Origin: an uncultured Beijerinckiaceae bacterium
Lineage (GTDB): Bacteria > Pseudomonadota > Alphaproteobacteria > Rhizobiales > Beijerinckiaceae
Assembly (NCBI GenBank): GCA_937863205.1
Contig: CALMGA010000053.1
Coordinates: 1-17,099, forward strand
Direction of reading: 5' to 3'
Length of the DNA: 17,099 nucleotides
Shown in pieces: positions 7,498-15,195 of this stretch. A model generated the notes under the pieces. The model worked only from the letters and a program-made list of their open reading frames with translations, was not told where the DNA came from and searched no databases. Position 1 is the stretch's first letter; each line of letters begins with the position of its first letter. A program made the position numbers and the translations under genes.

Positions 7498-7728
7498 TCA
7501 GTTCGCCTGCTTGTGGGGATCGCCCATCTTGTCCTGCTTGGACACGTTGACGTCGTGCGAGTTCATCTCCTGAGCGGCGGCGCCCTCACCGGCCACGCTC
7601 GATCCATCCTGCGCCGCGGCGGTCGGCACGCCCGATGGCAAGGCCGGTGCCCGTCTCCGGCATAGGTCGGTCCGGCCGCGAGGAGTGCGACGGCGCGGGC
7701 CAGGACCGTGGATCGCAGGAGGTGACAT
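7498..7728 (-). CDS. Doubtful small protein, possibly frameshifted
   Basis: The minus strand carries an open frame whose last ~45 residues look protein-like and hydrophilic: VPTAAAQDGSSVAGEG, then QEMNSHDVNVSKQDKMGDP, ending in TGA at 7498. Its own N-terminal part (from ATG 7728) is arginine/proline-rich and implausible. The adjacent minus frame contains a signal-peptide-like run TVLARAVALLAAGPTYAGDG just upstream. Joining the two by a one-frame shift near 7640-7660 would give a short exported protein. I do not recognise a family. It could be a frameshifted gene, a sequencing error, or chance open frames in GC-rich DNA. Confidence 0.25.
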   Translation of the reverse strand: MSPPAIHGPGPRRRTPRGRTDLCRRRAPALPSGVPTAAAQDGSSVAGEGAAAQEMNSHDVNVSKQDKMGDPHKQAN

Positions 7729-7883
7729 CCTTCGCTTGTCGCCCGATGCGACGCCCTCATCAAGTTGGGGCAGGCGCGGCGGCGGGAAAGCACTGCCGTT
7801 CGGCACGGTGCGGCAGCGTGTGGAAGGTGCAGCCGACGGTCGCGGACGTGTTGCGCCGCCGCCGCGACCTGTCATGGTGGGCC

Positions 7884-8255
7884 ATGCGACTGAGCCAAAC
7901 CGCCCTCCTCGTCCTGTTCGCCTCGCAGGTCCTCGTGTCGACGTCGGCTTTGCTTCCCAGCCCGGCGGTGGCGCGCGACCGGATCGTATCCTGCGTCATC
8001 GAAGTCGAGGGCAAGACCTACCTCGACGGTCCCTGCAACTTCTCGCCGGAGAAGGATGGCAGCTTTTCCATCGGCACCGGCGACGAAGCGCATGCGACGC
8101 CCTTCTTCGCCTACGTCAACAAGAACGACGACGGCACAGCCGAGGCCTTCTGGAACGAGGATGCCGGGATCAAGAAGGCGCAGAGCCCGCTCGGCACGGT
8201 CCGGCAGCACGGCGCCTGCTGGACCAACGCGCGCGCCAGGATCTGCGCGAAATAG
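7884..8255 (+). CDS. Small secreted four-cysteine protein, function unknown
   Basis: A 123-residue protein with a clear Sec signal peptide: MRLSQ, a hydrophobic core (TALLVLFASQVLVSTSALL), then PSPAVA and a likely signal-peptidase cut after residue 30. The mature ~93 residues hold four cysteines (C37, C51, C112, C121), enough for two disulfides, and a GKTYLDGPC segment (43-51) followed by a charged middle and an aromatic AFW. I do not recognise a named domain; the layout suggests a compact periplasmic beta-rich protein. The ATG at 7884 is chosen because the frame upstream lacks protein character and the signal peptide starts there; the ribosome binding site (GGTGGG) is weak. It converges on ptsP and is not in an operon within the window. 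Confidence 0.7.
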   Translation: MRLSQTALLVLFASQVLVSTSALLPSPAVARDRIVSCVIEVEGKTYLDGPCNFSPEKDGSFSIGTGDEAHATPFFAYVNKNDDGTAEAFWNEDAGIKKAQSPLGTVRQHGACWTNARARICAK

Positions 8256-8271
8256 CCGCCGCACCGGTTCT

Positions 8272-8290
8272 CGGCGCGGACACGGCGCCG
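8272..8290. terminator. Weak hairpin between convergent genes
   Basis: CGGCGC (8272-8277) pairs with GCGCCG (8285-8290) across a 7-base loop, between the small secreted protein and the 3' end of ptsP. There is no T-run, and 6-bp GC stems are common at this base composition, so support is weak. Confidence 0.22.
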
Positions 8291-8325
8291 CTCGACGCTC
8301 AAGCGCTCCATCAACCACCAGGGTC

Positions 8326-10605
8326 TCAGCCCAGCGGGATCCCCTGCGCTTCGGCGAAGGCGCGGATCGGCTCGCGCAGCGAATGCCCGCCGTCGATGCG
8401 GGTGACGAGCTCGTTCACGAATTCGCCCACCGCGGCAAGGTCGGTGGCGAGCACCGCCGCCTTGACCGGCCCGATCGCCGCCGGCGCCATCGACAGGCCG
8501 CGGTAGCCCAGCGCGACGAGTACCATCGCCTCCAAGGGCTTGCCGCCCATCTCGCCGCAGAGCGTGAGCGGCGTGCCGTGCTCGGCCGCCTTGTCGGCGA
8601 CCATCTTCAAGGCCCGCAGCACCGGCGGCGTCAGCGTATCGAAGCGGGTGGCGACACGGATGTTGTCGCGGTCGGCGGCGAACAGGTACTGCACGAGGTC
8701 GTTGGAGCCGACCGACACGAAATCGGCCGCCCGGCAGATCTCGTCGAGCTGCCACAGCATGGAGGGCACTTCCAGCATCACGCCGAGCTGCAGCTCGCTC
8801 GGCAGGGCATGGTCGTAGCGGCGGAGGTAGGCCACCTCTCCGTCGACCACGGCCTTGGCCTGCAGGAACTCCTCCACGGTCGCGACCATCGGGAACATGA
8901 TGCGCAACCGCCGCCCGGAGCCGGCGCGCAGCAGGGCGCGCAGTTGCGAGCGCAGCAGCGCCGGCCGGTCGAGCCCGATGCGGATGGCGCGCCAGCCCAG
9001 CGCCGGGTTCTCCTCCTCGACCTTCTCCATGTAGGGCAGGATCTTGTCCGAGCCGATGTCGAGGGTGCGAACGGTGACGGGACGCTCGCCCGCCGCCGCG
9101 AAGATCGAGCGGTACAGCCCCTCCTGCTCGCGCATCCGGGGGAAGCGGTGCGCCACCATGAACTGGATCTCGGTGCGGAACAGGCCGACCGACACCGCGC
9201 CGGTCTCCTCCAGATGCTGCAGGTCGACGATCAGGCCGGCGTTGAGGTGAAGATCCACGGCGACGCCGTCGCGGGTGCGGCAGGGAACGTCGCGCAGGGC
9301 CCGGTACTGCTCCTGCCGGCGGGCGCGGAAGCGCGCCTTCTCGCCATAAGAATTCTCGACGTCCGAGGTCGGGCGCACGTGGACGTCGCCGGTGGATCCG
9401 TCAACGATCATCGCGTCGCCCTGCTCGGCGAGGTTGATGACGTTGGCGACGTTGCCCACGGCCGGGATGCCCAGCGCGCGGGCGACGATGGCGACGTGGC
9501 TCTGCGCCCCGCCGTCTTCCAGCACCAGGCCGCGCAGCTTGGTGCGGTCGTAGTCGAGCAGGGCGGCCGGCCCCATCGAGCGGGCGACAAGGATGGCGTT
9601 GTCGGGCAGGTTGGCGTGGTCGGCGACGATGGAGCGCCCGACGAGCTGGTGCAGCAGCCGGTTGGCGAGGTCGTCGAGGTCGTGCAGTCGCTCGCGCAGA
9701 TAGGGGTCGGTCTGCCGCTGCATCTTGGCGCGGGCGTCGTTCTGCACCCGCTCCACCGCCGCTTCCGCCGTCAGCCCGCCGGTGATCGCCTCGCGCAGGC
9801 GGCGCAGCCAGCCGCGGTCGTTGGCGATGGCGCGGAAGGTTTCCATGATGTCGCGGGTTTCGCCGCTGCTGCTGCCTTCGATGCTCTGGCCCCGGTCGAT
9901 CAGCCGGTCGATGGACAGGCGCATCGCCTCCACCGCCGCATCGAGCCGGGCGATCTCGGCCCCAACGTTCTCGGCGACGATGCGGTGCACCACGATGCGC
10001 GGCTCGTGCAGGACGGCGTAGCCGAGGCCGATCCCTTCCGTGATCGGCGTACCCGCCAGCGACAGGGGACGGCGGGTGGCGAGGTCGCCGGCGGAGGCGG
10101 CCAGCGATTGCAGCTCGCCCGACGCGATCATCTCGGCGAGCAGCATCGCCGTGGTTTGCAGAACTTCGACTTCCTCGTCGTTGTACAGGCGGCGCGCCTT
10201 GTTCTGCACGACCAGCACGCCCAAGGTGTTGCCGCCGCGCAGGATGGGCACGCCGAGGAAGGAGGAGTAGGCCTCCTCGCCCGTTTCCGGGCGGTAGGAG
10301 AAGGATGGGTGGCGCTGCGCGTCGGCCAGCGCCAGGCTTTCCGCCGTTTGCGCGATCAGCCCGACGAGGCCCTCGTCGGCGTGCATGGCGGTGAGGTGCA
10401 CCGCTTCGCGGTTCAGCCCCTCGGTGGCGTAGAGCTCAAGCTTGGCGTCGGCGCGCAGCACGTAGACCGAGCACACCTCGGCGACCATGTTGGCGGCGAT
10501 GTGGACGACGATGCGGTCGAGGCGCGTCTGCGCGCTGACCGGCTCCGCCATCACCTCGCGAAGCCGGCGGAGCAGCAGACGGGGGCCGCCATGAGCGCTC
10601 TGCAT
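8326..10605 (-). CDS. ptsP: PEP-protein phosphotransferase of the nitrogen PTS (enzyme I-Ntr)
   Basis: A 759-residue cytoplasmic enzyme I-Ntr. It autophosphorylates from phosphoenolpyruvate and passes phosphate to the NPr (PtsO/HPr-like) carrier and then EIIA-Ntr, a relay that links nitrogen status, potassium and metabolism. Domains in order: N-terminal GAF sensor (~25-165), PEP-utiliser N-terminal and swivelling domains with the phosphorylated histidine H370 in GGAQSHVAIVARALGIPAV, then the PEP-binding barrel with GLFRTEIQF (474-482), RTLDIGSDK (513-521), SVGSNDLVQY (631-640) and the catalytic C683 in LCGEMGGKP. GAF domains of this class can sense glutamine or 2-oxoglutarate. The start at 10605 fits the family N-terminus (RLLREVM-like). 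In many alphaproteobacteria lysC lies directly upstream; here it does not. Confidence 0.95.
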   Translation of the reverse strand: MQSAHGGPRLLLRRLREVMAEPVSAQTRLDRIVVHIAANMVAEVCSVYVLRADAKLELYATEGLNREAVHLTAMHADEGLVGLIAQTAESLALADAQRHPSFSYRPETGEEAYSSFLGVPILRGGNTLGVLVVQNKARRLYNDEEVEVLQTTAMLLAEMIASGELQSLAASAGDLATRRPLSLAGTPITEGIGLGYAVLHEPRIVVHRIVAENVGAEIARLDAAVEAMRLSIDRLIDRGQSIEGSSSGETRDIMETFRAIANDRGWLRRLREAITGGLTAEAAVERVQNDARAKMQRQTDPYLRERLHDLDDLANRLLHQLVGRSIVADHANLPDNAILVARSMGPAALLDYDRTKLRGLVLEDGGAQSHVAIVARALGIPAVGNVANVINLAEQGDAMIVDGSTGDVHVRPTSDVENSYGEKARFRARRQEQYRALRDVPCRTRDGVAVDLHLNAGLIVDLQHLEETGAVSVGLFRTEIQFMVAHRFPRMREQEGLYRSIFAAAGERPVTVRTLDIGSDKILPYMEKVEEENPALGWRAIRIGLDRPALLRSQLRALLRAGSGRRLRIMFPMVATVEEFLQAKAVVDGEVAYLRRYDHALPSELQLGVMLEVPSMLWQLDEICRAADFVSVGSNDLVQYLFAADRDNIRVATRFDTLTPPVLRALKMVADKAAEHGTPLTLCGEMGGKPLEAMVLVALGYRGLSMAPAAIGPVKAAVLATDLAAVGEFVNELVTRIDGGHSLREPIRAFAEAQGIPLG

Positions 10606-11340
10606 GGCCCTGACCGTGATTCCTCAAGCTCGCAGTGGTTGCGGGGCGCCATTGCCCCGCGGTGGGTTGTGTCGCGGCCGGCCACACCGCGGCCGATCCC
10701 GCGAGCGACCGCGCGCCCCCTCGTCCTGATCGGGACCGATCCGCATCCGCCGCTGCCGCTCGTATACAGGTTGAGGAGTCGGCGCGGCAAGCCCAACCCT
10801 CGACGGGCATCCCCACCTCCGGCCCTCTGGCGAAAGTCTGGGCAAGGGGAACGTCAGACAAGCGTCCAGCGCTTGAAGAAATGTCGGATCGCCGCTTCGT
10901 TGAGCTATTATTCCCTGCAGTCGGCCGCGCTTCTTCTCCTGCTCCGCCTCAAGTCTTGCCGGAATTTGTTCTGCCCCGACGTTTCCGCGGCGGAAGCCGG
11001 CGTCAGTTGAACCCGGCGGGTTGCGGGGCCGGGCTGGCGTCCGCAACCCGTCCCGCAATTGGGAGCCGCCTTGATTTCGCTCGGAAAAAGCAAGGTCGCG
11101 CGGCTGCAATCGGCGGCGTCGCGGACGAAGGAGGCGCAGGATCCGTCCTTCGCTTCGTCGGGCAGAAGATCCTGCACGGCAGGGTGGAGGGGACTGCGGC
11201 CACGCCAGCCCGGACGCGGGAACAGGGTGACAGGCCGTGGCGATCTCGCGAAGGACTGCGACAGCTCCGTGCTCCGTCGCAGGGGAAGACAGGCGGCGGA
11301 TCCCGGCACCTTGCGTCTCAGCGATGCGACACGACAAGTG
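10606..11340. other. About 730 bases without a convincing gene
   Basis: This stretch lies between the ptsP start and the end of the hybrid kinase. Several frames are open on both strands, but none shows a recognisable domain, a start with a ribosome binding site or consistent coding character. A minus-strand segment around 11050-11180 (PDEAKDGSCASFVRDAAD) has somewhat protein-like composition without a plausible start. Base composition around 10860-10990 is lower in GC than the neighbouring genes, as expected for promoter or spacer DNA. The ptsP promoter must lie here or be very close. Confidence 0.5.
10641..10660 (-). promoter_or_regulatory. GC-rich hairpin in the ptsP leader
   Basis: GCGGGGC (10641-10647) and GCCCCGC (10654-10660) form a perfect 7-bp stem with a 6-base loop, 35 bases upstream of the ptsP start. 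There is no T-run after it on the minus strand, so it is more likely leader structure than a terminator. It may also be chance. Confidence 0.25.
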
Positions 11341-11379
11341 AGAGCATCGGACCGGATTCGGTTGAGGGTTCGATGCTCT
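11341..11379. repeat. Palindromic intergenic element, likely terminator of the hybrid kinase
   Basis: AGAGCATCGGACC (11341-11353) pairs with GGTTCGATGCTCT (11367-11379): 12 of 13 positions are complementary and the other is a G-T wobble, with a 13-base loop. The stem begins within the kinase stop codon (11378-11380), so on the minus strand it forms directly after translation ends. The AGAGCAT...ATGCTCTA frame and the internal GGATTCGGTT resemble dispersed palindromes found in intergenic regions of Hyphomicrobiales genomes; that identification is from memory. It probably acts as a transcription 3' end. Confidence 0.6.
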
Positions 11380-14300
11380 AGGGCGGCGGTGCGGCGATGA
11401 GGTCGCGGATGCGCGCGGCCAGTTCGTCCATCGCGAAAGGCTTCGTCATCACGTGCATGCCAGCCTCCAGGCGCCCGGCGCCGATCGCGGCGTTCTCGGC
11501 GAAGCCGGTGATGAACAGCACGCGCAGTTTGGGCCGGGCGAGGCGGGCGAGGTCCACCATCTGCCGCCCGTTCATGCCGCCGGGCAGGCCGACGTCGCTC
11601 ACCAGCAGGTCGATGCGCGCGTCCGATTGCAGCACCTTGAGGCCGGACGGGCCATCCGCCGCCTCGATGGCGGCATAGCCGAGGTCTTCCAGCACCTCGC
11701 CGACCAGCATGCGCACGATTGGCTCGTCGTCGACCACGAGAACGGTCTCGCCCGCGCCGGTGCGCGACACCCCGCCCGGCTCCGGCGGGGGATCCGCCTG
11801 CTCGGCCGCGCCGAAATGGCGGGGCAGGTAAAGGCGCACCATCGTCCCTTCGCCCGGCTCGGAATAGATGCGAGCCTGCCCGCCCGACTGCCGGGCGAAG
11901 CCGTAGATCATGCTCAGGCCCAGGCCGGTGCCCTGGCCCACCGGCTTGGTGGTGAAGAAGGGGTCGAAGGCCCTGGCGATCACATCGGACGTCATGCCGA
12001 TGCCGGTGTCGGATGCGGAAAGCGAAACGTACTGGCCCGGCGGCAGCTCGCGCTCGCGGGCGGCGCGGACGTCGAGCCAGCGGTTGCCGGTTTCCACCGT
12101 CAGCCGGCCGCCGTCGGGCATCGCGTCGCGGGCGTTGATGCACAGGTTGAGCAGGGCGTTCTCCAGCTGCGGCGGATCGACGAGGGTCGACCACAGACCG
12201 CCGGCCGCGACCACCTCGACGGCGACGCCCGGGCCAACGGTGCGGCGGATCAGCTCCTCCATGCCGGCGACGAGGCGGTTGACGTCGGTGGGCCTGGGAT
12301 CGAGCGTTTGCCGGCGCGAAAAGGCGAGCAGGCGGTGGGTCAGCGAGGCGGCGCGCTTGGCCGCGCCCTGCGCCGCCGCCACGTAGCGCTCGATGTCCTT
12401 GCTGCGGCCTTGCGCGATGCGCGCGCTCATCAGGTCGAGGCTGCCGGTGATGCCGGTGAGCAGGTTGTTGAAATCGTGCGCCAAGCCGCCGGTGAGCTGG
12501 CCCACGGCTTCCATCTTCTGCGACTGGCGCAGCTGCTCCTCGGTGCGGCGCAGGGCGGTGATGTCGCGCCCGACGATGTGGAACAGTTCGCCGTCGGGGG
12601 TCGCGTCCCACATGATGGTGCGGGTGCCTCCGTCGGCCTGGACGACGTGGTCCACGAAGTCGGTCACGGTTTCGCCGGCGGCGAGCCGGCCGACAACTTC
12701 TGCCGTTTCCGCGTGATCGTCCCGGTCGATGAAGTCGAGGAAAGGCCTCGTGGTCAGCTCCGCCTCGCTCCAGCCGAGCATCCGCGTCCAGGCGGGGTTG
12801 ACCTGCTTGAGGAAGCCGTCGAGGCCGGCGACGCCCATCAGGTCGCTGGTCGCCGTCCACACCCGGTCGCGCTCGCGGGTGCGCGTTTCCACGGCCTGTT
12901 CCAGATCGGCGTTGAGGGCGGCGAGGTCGGCATTGAGCGCGGCCAGCTCCGCCGCCTGCCGGCGCCGGTCGTCGATGTCGGTGTTGCTGCCGACCCAGCG
13001 GGTGATGCGGCCTTCGCCGTCGCGCACCGGCTCGGCACGCACCAGGAACCAGCGGTAGGCCCCGTCGGCGCGGCGGATGCGGAACTCGGTCTCGTAGACC
13101 GTGCCGGTCGTCAGCGCCTTCGCCCACGCCTCGCCGGCCGCCGGAAGATCGTCGGGGTGGACCACGTCCGCCCAAACGGCGGTGCCGTCCATCGAGCCCG
13201 GCTCCTTGCCGGCATAGGCGTAGACCTGGTGATTGAACCAATCGAGGTAGCCGTCGGGCCGGCTGGCCCAGACGTGATTGGGCATGGCCTGGGCGAAGGC
13301 GCGGAACTGCGCCTCGCTGTTGCGCAGCGCCTGCTCCGAGCGCAGCCGTTCGCTGGCAACCCGGACGCGCTCGCCGACGTCGCGAACGAAACGCAGGTCG
13401 CCCTCGCTCCAGCGGCGCGGTTCGGCCTGGGTCAGGTAAAGCATCGCCACCACCCGGCCGTGCTCCACCAGCGGCATGTTGAGGAAGGCGCCGGCCCCGA
13501 TCGCCCGCAGGGCGGCGGCGGTGCCCCGCGTGCGCTCGTCGGCCTCGACATCCCCCACCGCCACCGTGGCGCCGCGCTTCAGCTCCTCGTCGTAGGATCC
13601 GTAATCGCGGAAGCGGAGCGTGCCGGCGAGGCCGCGGCTGCCCGGCGCGTTCCATTCCCGCGCGATGGTGACTGTTTCGATGGCCCGGTCCACGGCGCCG
13701 TAGCCGACGCGGGCCACACCCAGGGCTTCGCCGAGCAGGCGCGAGGACGCGAAGGCAAGCTCGGCCGGGTCGGCGACGTCGTTGATGATGTCGGCGAGTC
13801 GAAGCAGCGCCCGGCGGCGGCGCCCAACCTCGCGCAGCTCGGCATCGGCCAGGGTGCGGGCGGTGACGTCCACGCCTTCCATGAAGATGCCGGAGATGGC
13901 GCCGTCGGCGCCGCGGATCGGCTGGGCGACGTAATCGATGATGTGCTCGATCGGCGGAACCCCGACAACGAAGCGCGCGGCGGAGGCGACGAAGGGCGCG
14001 CCGCTGCGCAACACGGCGTCGAGCCGGGCGACGATGCCTTGCTCGACCGCCTCCGGAAGGGCTTCGGCGAACGGTTGACCGACGACGTCGCGGCCGCCGA
14101 TGAGCCGGAGGTAGGCGGGGTTGACGCGGGCGAAGCGGTGTCCCGGCCCTTCCAGGAAGGCCATGAAGCTCGGCGCCTGCTCGAACAGCTGCGCGAGCTG
14201 TTCGCGTTCGAGGGCGAGCTGGCGTTGCGCCAGCACCTGCCCGGTGATGTCGTGGGCGGTGCCGACGACGCGGGCCGGCTGACCGGTCGCATCGCGCTCC

Positions 14301-14740
14301 ACCCCGCTCTTGCGGGCGATCCAGCGTTCGTCGCCGGTATCGGCGCGTTTGATGCGGCAGGTGACGTCAAGCGTGCCGCGCTCGGTTCCATTCGCGCCGT
14401 CGCGGCGCCGCCACGCCGCCTCGTCCCAGACCAGGGCGCCGTCGTCGGGGTGAACGAGATCCTCGATCGCGCGCATGGGGAAGCAGGGTCGTACCGGCAG
14501 GCCGAAGAGGTGGCAGAATTCGGGAGTGGCATGGAGCAGCATGTCGTGGAGGTCGACATGGAACATGCCGACGCCGCCGACCTCCTGCGCGCGCCGCAGC
14601 AGCGCTTCCGTTTCCTTCAGCGCTTCGCCGGATCGGCGCTCGCCGGCGAGGCGCGCGCGCAGGTTCTCGACTTCGGCCCTGAGGGTCTCGATCTCGCGGG
14701 TGCCGCCCTCGATGGCAGACCCGCCCAACGCCGATGTCAT
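11378..14740 (-). CDS. Multi-PAS/GAF hybrid sensor histidine kinase with C-terminal receiver
   Basis: A 1120-residue soluble hybrid kinase with no transmembrane segment or signal peptide, so it should sense a cytoplasmic cue. Order: short coiled coil (~15-50), PAS1 (~55-170), PAS2 (~180-300), GAF (~310-465), PAS3 (~475-592), a heptad-repeat linker (~595-625), PAS4 (~630-730), then HisKA with phospho-accepting H755 in GGLAHDFNN. The HATPase has N-box [14 protein letters not shown] (865-878), DTGIGM (911-916) and GQGTGLGLS (935-943). The receiver holds D1004/D1005, phospho-acceptor D1049 in [11 protein letters not shown], and K1100. All residues for autophosphorylation and internal transfer are present. 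The ATG at 14740 has AGGGA six bases upstream. No partner response regulator or Hpt protein is adjacent, so it is an orphan; output is unknown. Confidence 0.95.
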   Translation of the reverse strand: MTSALGGSAIEGGTREIETLRAEVENLRARLAGERRSGEALKETEALLRRAQEVGGVGMFHVDLHDMLLHATPEFCHLFGLPVRPCFPMRAIEDLVHPDDGALVWDEAAWRRRDGANGTERGTLDVTCRIKRADTGDERWIARKSGVERDATGQPARVVGTAHDITGQVLAQRQLALEREQLAQLFEQAPSFMAFLEGPGHRFARVNPAYLRLIGGRDVVGQPFAEALPEAVEQGIVARLDAVLRSGAPFVASAARFVVGVPPIEHIIDYVAQPIRGADGAISGIFMEGVDVTARTLADAELREVGRRRRALLRLADIINDVADPAELAFASSRLLGEALGVARVGYGAVDRAIETVTIAREWNAPGSRGLAGTLRFRDYGSYDEELKRGATVAVGDVEADERTRGTAAALRAIGAGAFLNMPLVEHGRVVAMLYLTQAEPRRWSEGDLRFVRDVGERVRVASERLRSEQALRNSEAQFRAFAQAMPNHVWASRPDGYLDWFNHQVYAYAGKEPGSMDGTAVWADVVHPDDLPAAGEAWAKALTTGTVYETEFRIRRADGAYRWFLVRAEPVRDGEGRITRWVGSNTDIDDRRRQAAELAALNADLAALNADLEQAVETRTRERDRVWTATSDLMGVAGLDGFLKQVNPAWTRMLGWSEAELTTRPFLDFIDRDDHAETAEVVGRLAAGETVTDFVDHVVQADGGTRTIMWDATPDGELFHIVGRDITALRRTEEQLRQSQKMEAVGQLTGGLAHDFNNLLTGITGSLDLMSARIAQGRSKDIERYVAAAQGAAKRAASLTHRLLAFSRRQTLDPRPTDVNRLVAGMEELIRRTVGPGVAVEVVAAGGLWSTLVDPPQLENALLNLCINARDAMPDGGRLTVETGNRWLDVRAARERELPPGQYVSLSASDTGIGMTSDVIARAFDPFFTTKPVGQGTGLGLSMIYGFARQSGGQARIYSEPGEGTMVRLYLPRHFGAAEQADPPPEPGGVSRTGAGETVLVVDDEPIVRMLVGEVLEDLGYAAIEAADGPSGLKVLQSDARIDLLVSDVGLPGGMNGRQMVDLARLARPKLRVLFITGFAENAAIGAGRLEAGMHVMTKPFAMDELAARIRDLIAAPPP
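12905..12946 (-). repeat. Two 21-bp tandem units encoding a duplicated heptad in the kinase linker
   Basis: Units 12905-12925 and 12926-12946 match at 17 of 21 bases, and all four differences are synonymous. They encode LAALNAD twice (residues 599-605 and 606-612), an exact seven-residue repeat inside the coiled-coil linker between PAS3 and PAS4. The linker therefore grew by whole heptads while keeping helical register. Confidence 0.8.
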
Positions 14741-15195
14741 CGTTGATCCCTGGCCGATCCTTCAGCAGCTCCCTGGAGCCGATCGGCGGCGCGAAAGAGT
14801 TGAGCGCGGTCCCGGAGTCCGCTCGCGCTCCAAGCCCCGCGCCTTTTTCCAAGCCTCGCGCCTGATTTCGCGGAAAGCCTGATCCCACTTCGCAGGCGCA
14901 TCCCCGACCTGGACGTCGGCCGTGGCGGGCTGCGGGCAAATCGGGCACTGACCCGCACCGTCGTTTGCCCCTTCGTTCTCGACTGACCAATGTCGCGTGT
15001 CGCGATTCGGTTGCGGCCATCCCGTCCTTCTCCCTCCCGATCCAACCAATGGACGGGTCGCGAAACCCGAGTCCCGGGCGCGGGCGACGCGAAACGAGTT
15101 AAGCAGCAATGCCGCATCGGCGGGATGCGGAAACCGCTGCGCGCGATCGCGGCCGATGATGTAAGGGACCGGGCGTTGATCGTTTCGGGGAATGA
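14741..15195. other. Divergent intergenic region between the hybrid kinase and opgH
   Basis: These 455 bases separate divergently transcribed genes and must hold both promoters. No frame in it shows a recognisable protein. The only structure I can point to is the inverted repeat at 15112-15130. I did not find a convincing GGAAC...CGTT stress-sigma (EcfG-type) promoter in it. Confidence 0.5.
15112..15130 (+). promoter_or_regulatory. Inverted repeat upstream of opgH, possible operator or leader hairpin
   Basis: CCGCATC (15112-15118) and GATGCGG (15124-15130) are perfect inverted repeats with a 5-base spacer, centred about 75 bases before the opgH start. The spacing would suit a dimeric repressor site or an mRNA hairpin. 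Nothing identifies the protein that might bind. Confidence 0.3.

Noticed and set aside
7801..8206. A 16-base near-repeat (CGGCACGGTGCGGCAG at about 7801 and a one-mismatch copy near 8191)
   Set aside because: At this GC content a one-mismatch 16-mer pair in 17 kb is expected by chance, and the flanks do not align.
10850..10880. GGAAC followed about 17 bases later by CGCTT, resembling an EcfG-type stress promoter
   Set aside because: The -10 half does not match CGTT and no gene starts downstream on that strand.
8056..11010. A 984-residue plus-strand open frame
   Set aside because: It is almost wholly antisense to ptsP, has the histidine/arginine/glutamine-rich composition of GC-rich shadow frames, and starts inside the small secreted protein gene.
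10908..13655. A 915-residue minus-strand open frame overlapping the kinase
   Set aside because: It is another frame of the same strand through the kinase, arginine/proline-rich, with no domain. Only its last segment beyond the kinase end looks mildly protein-like, and that has no start.
11453..14746. A 1097-residue plus-strand open frame
   Set aside because: It lies antisense to the hybrid histidine kinase along its length, and its composition is that of a mirror frame; the minus-strand reading has clear PAS, HisKA, HATPase and receiver motifs.
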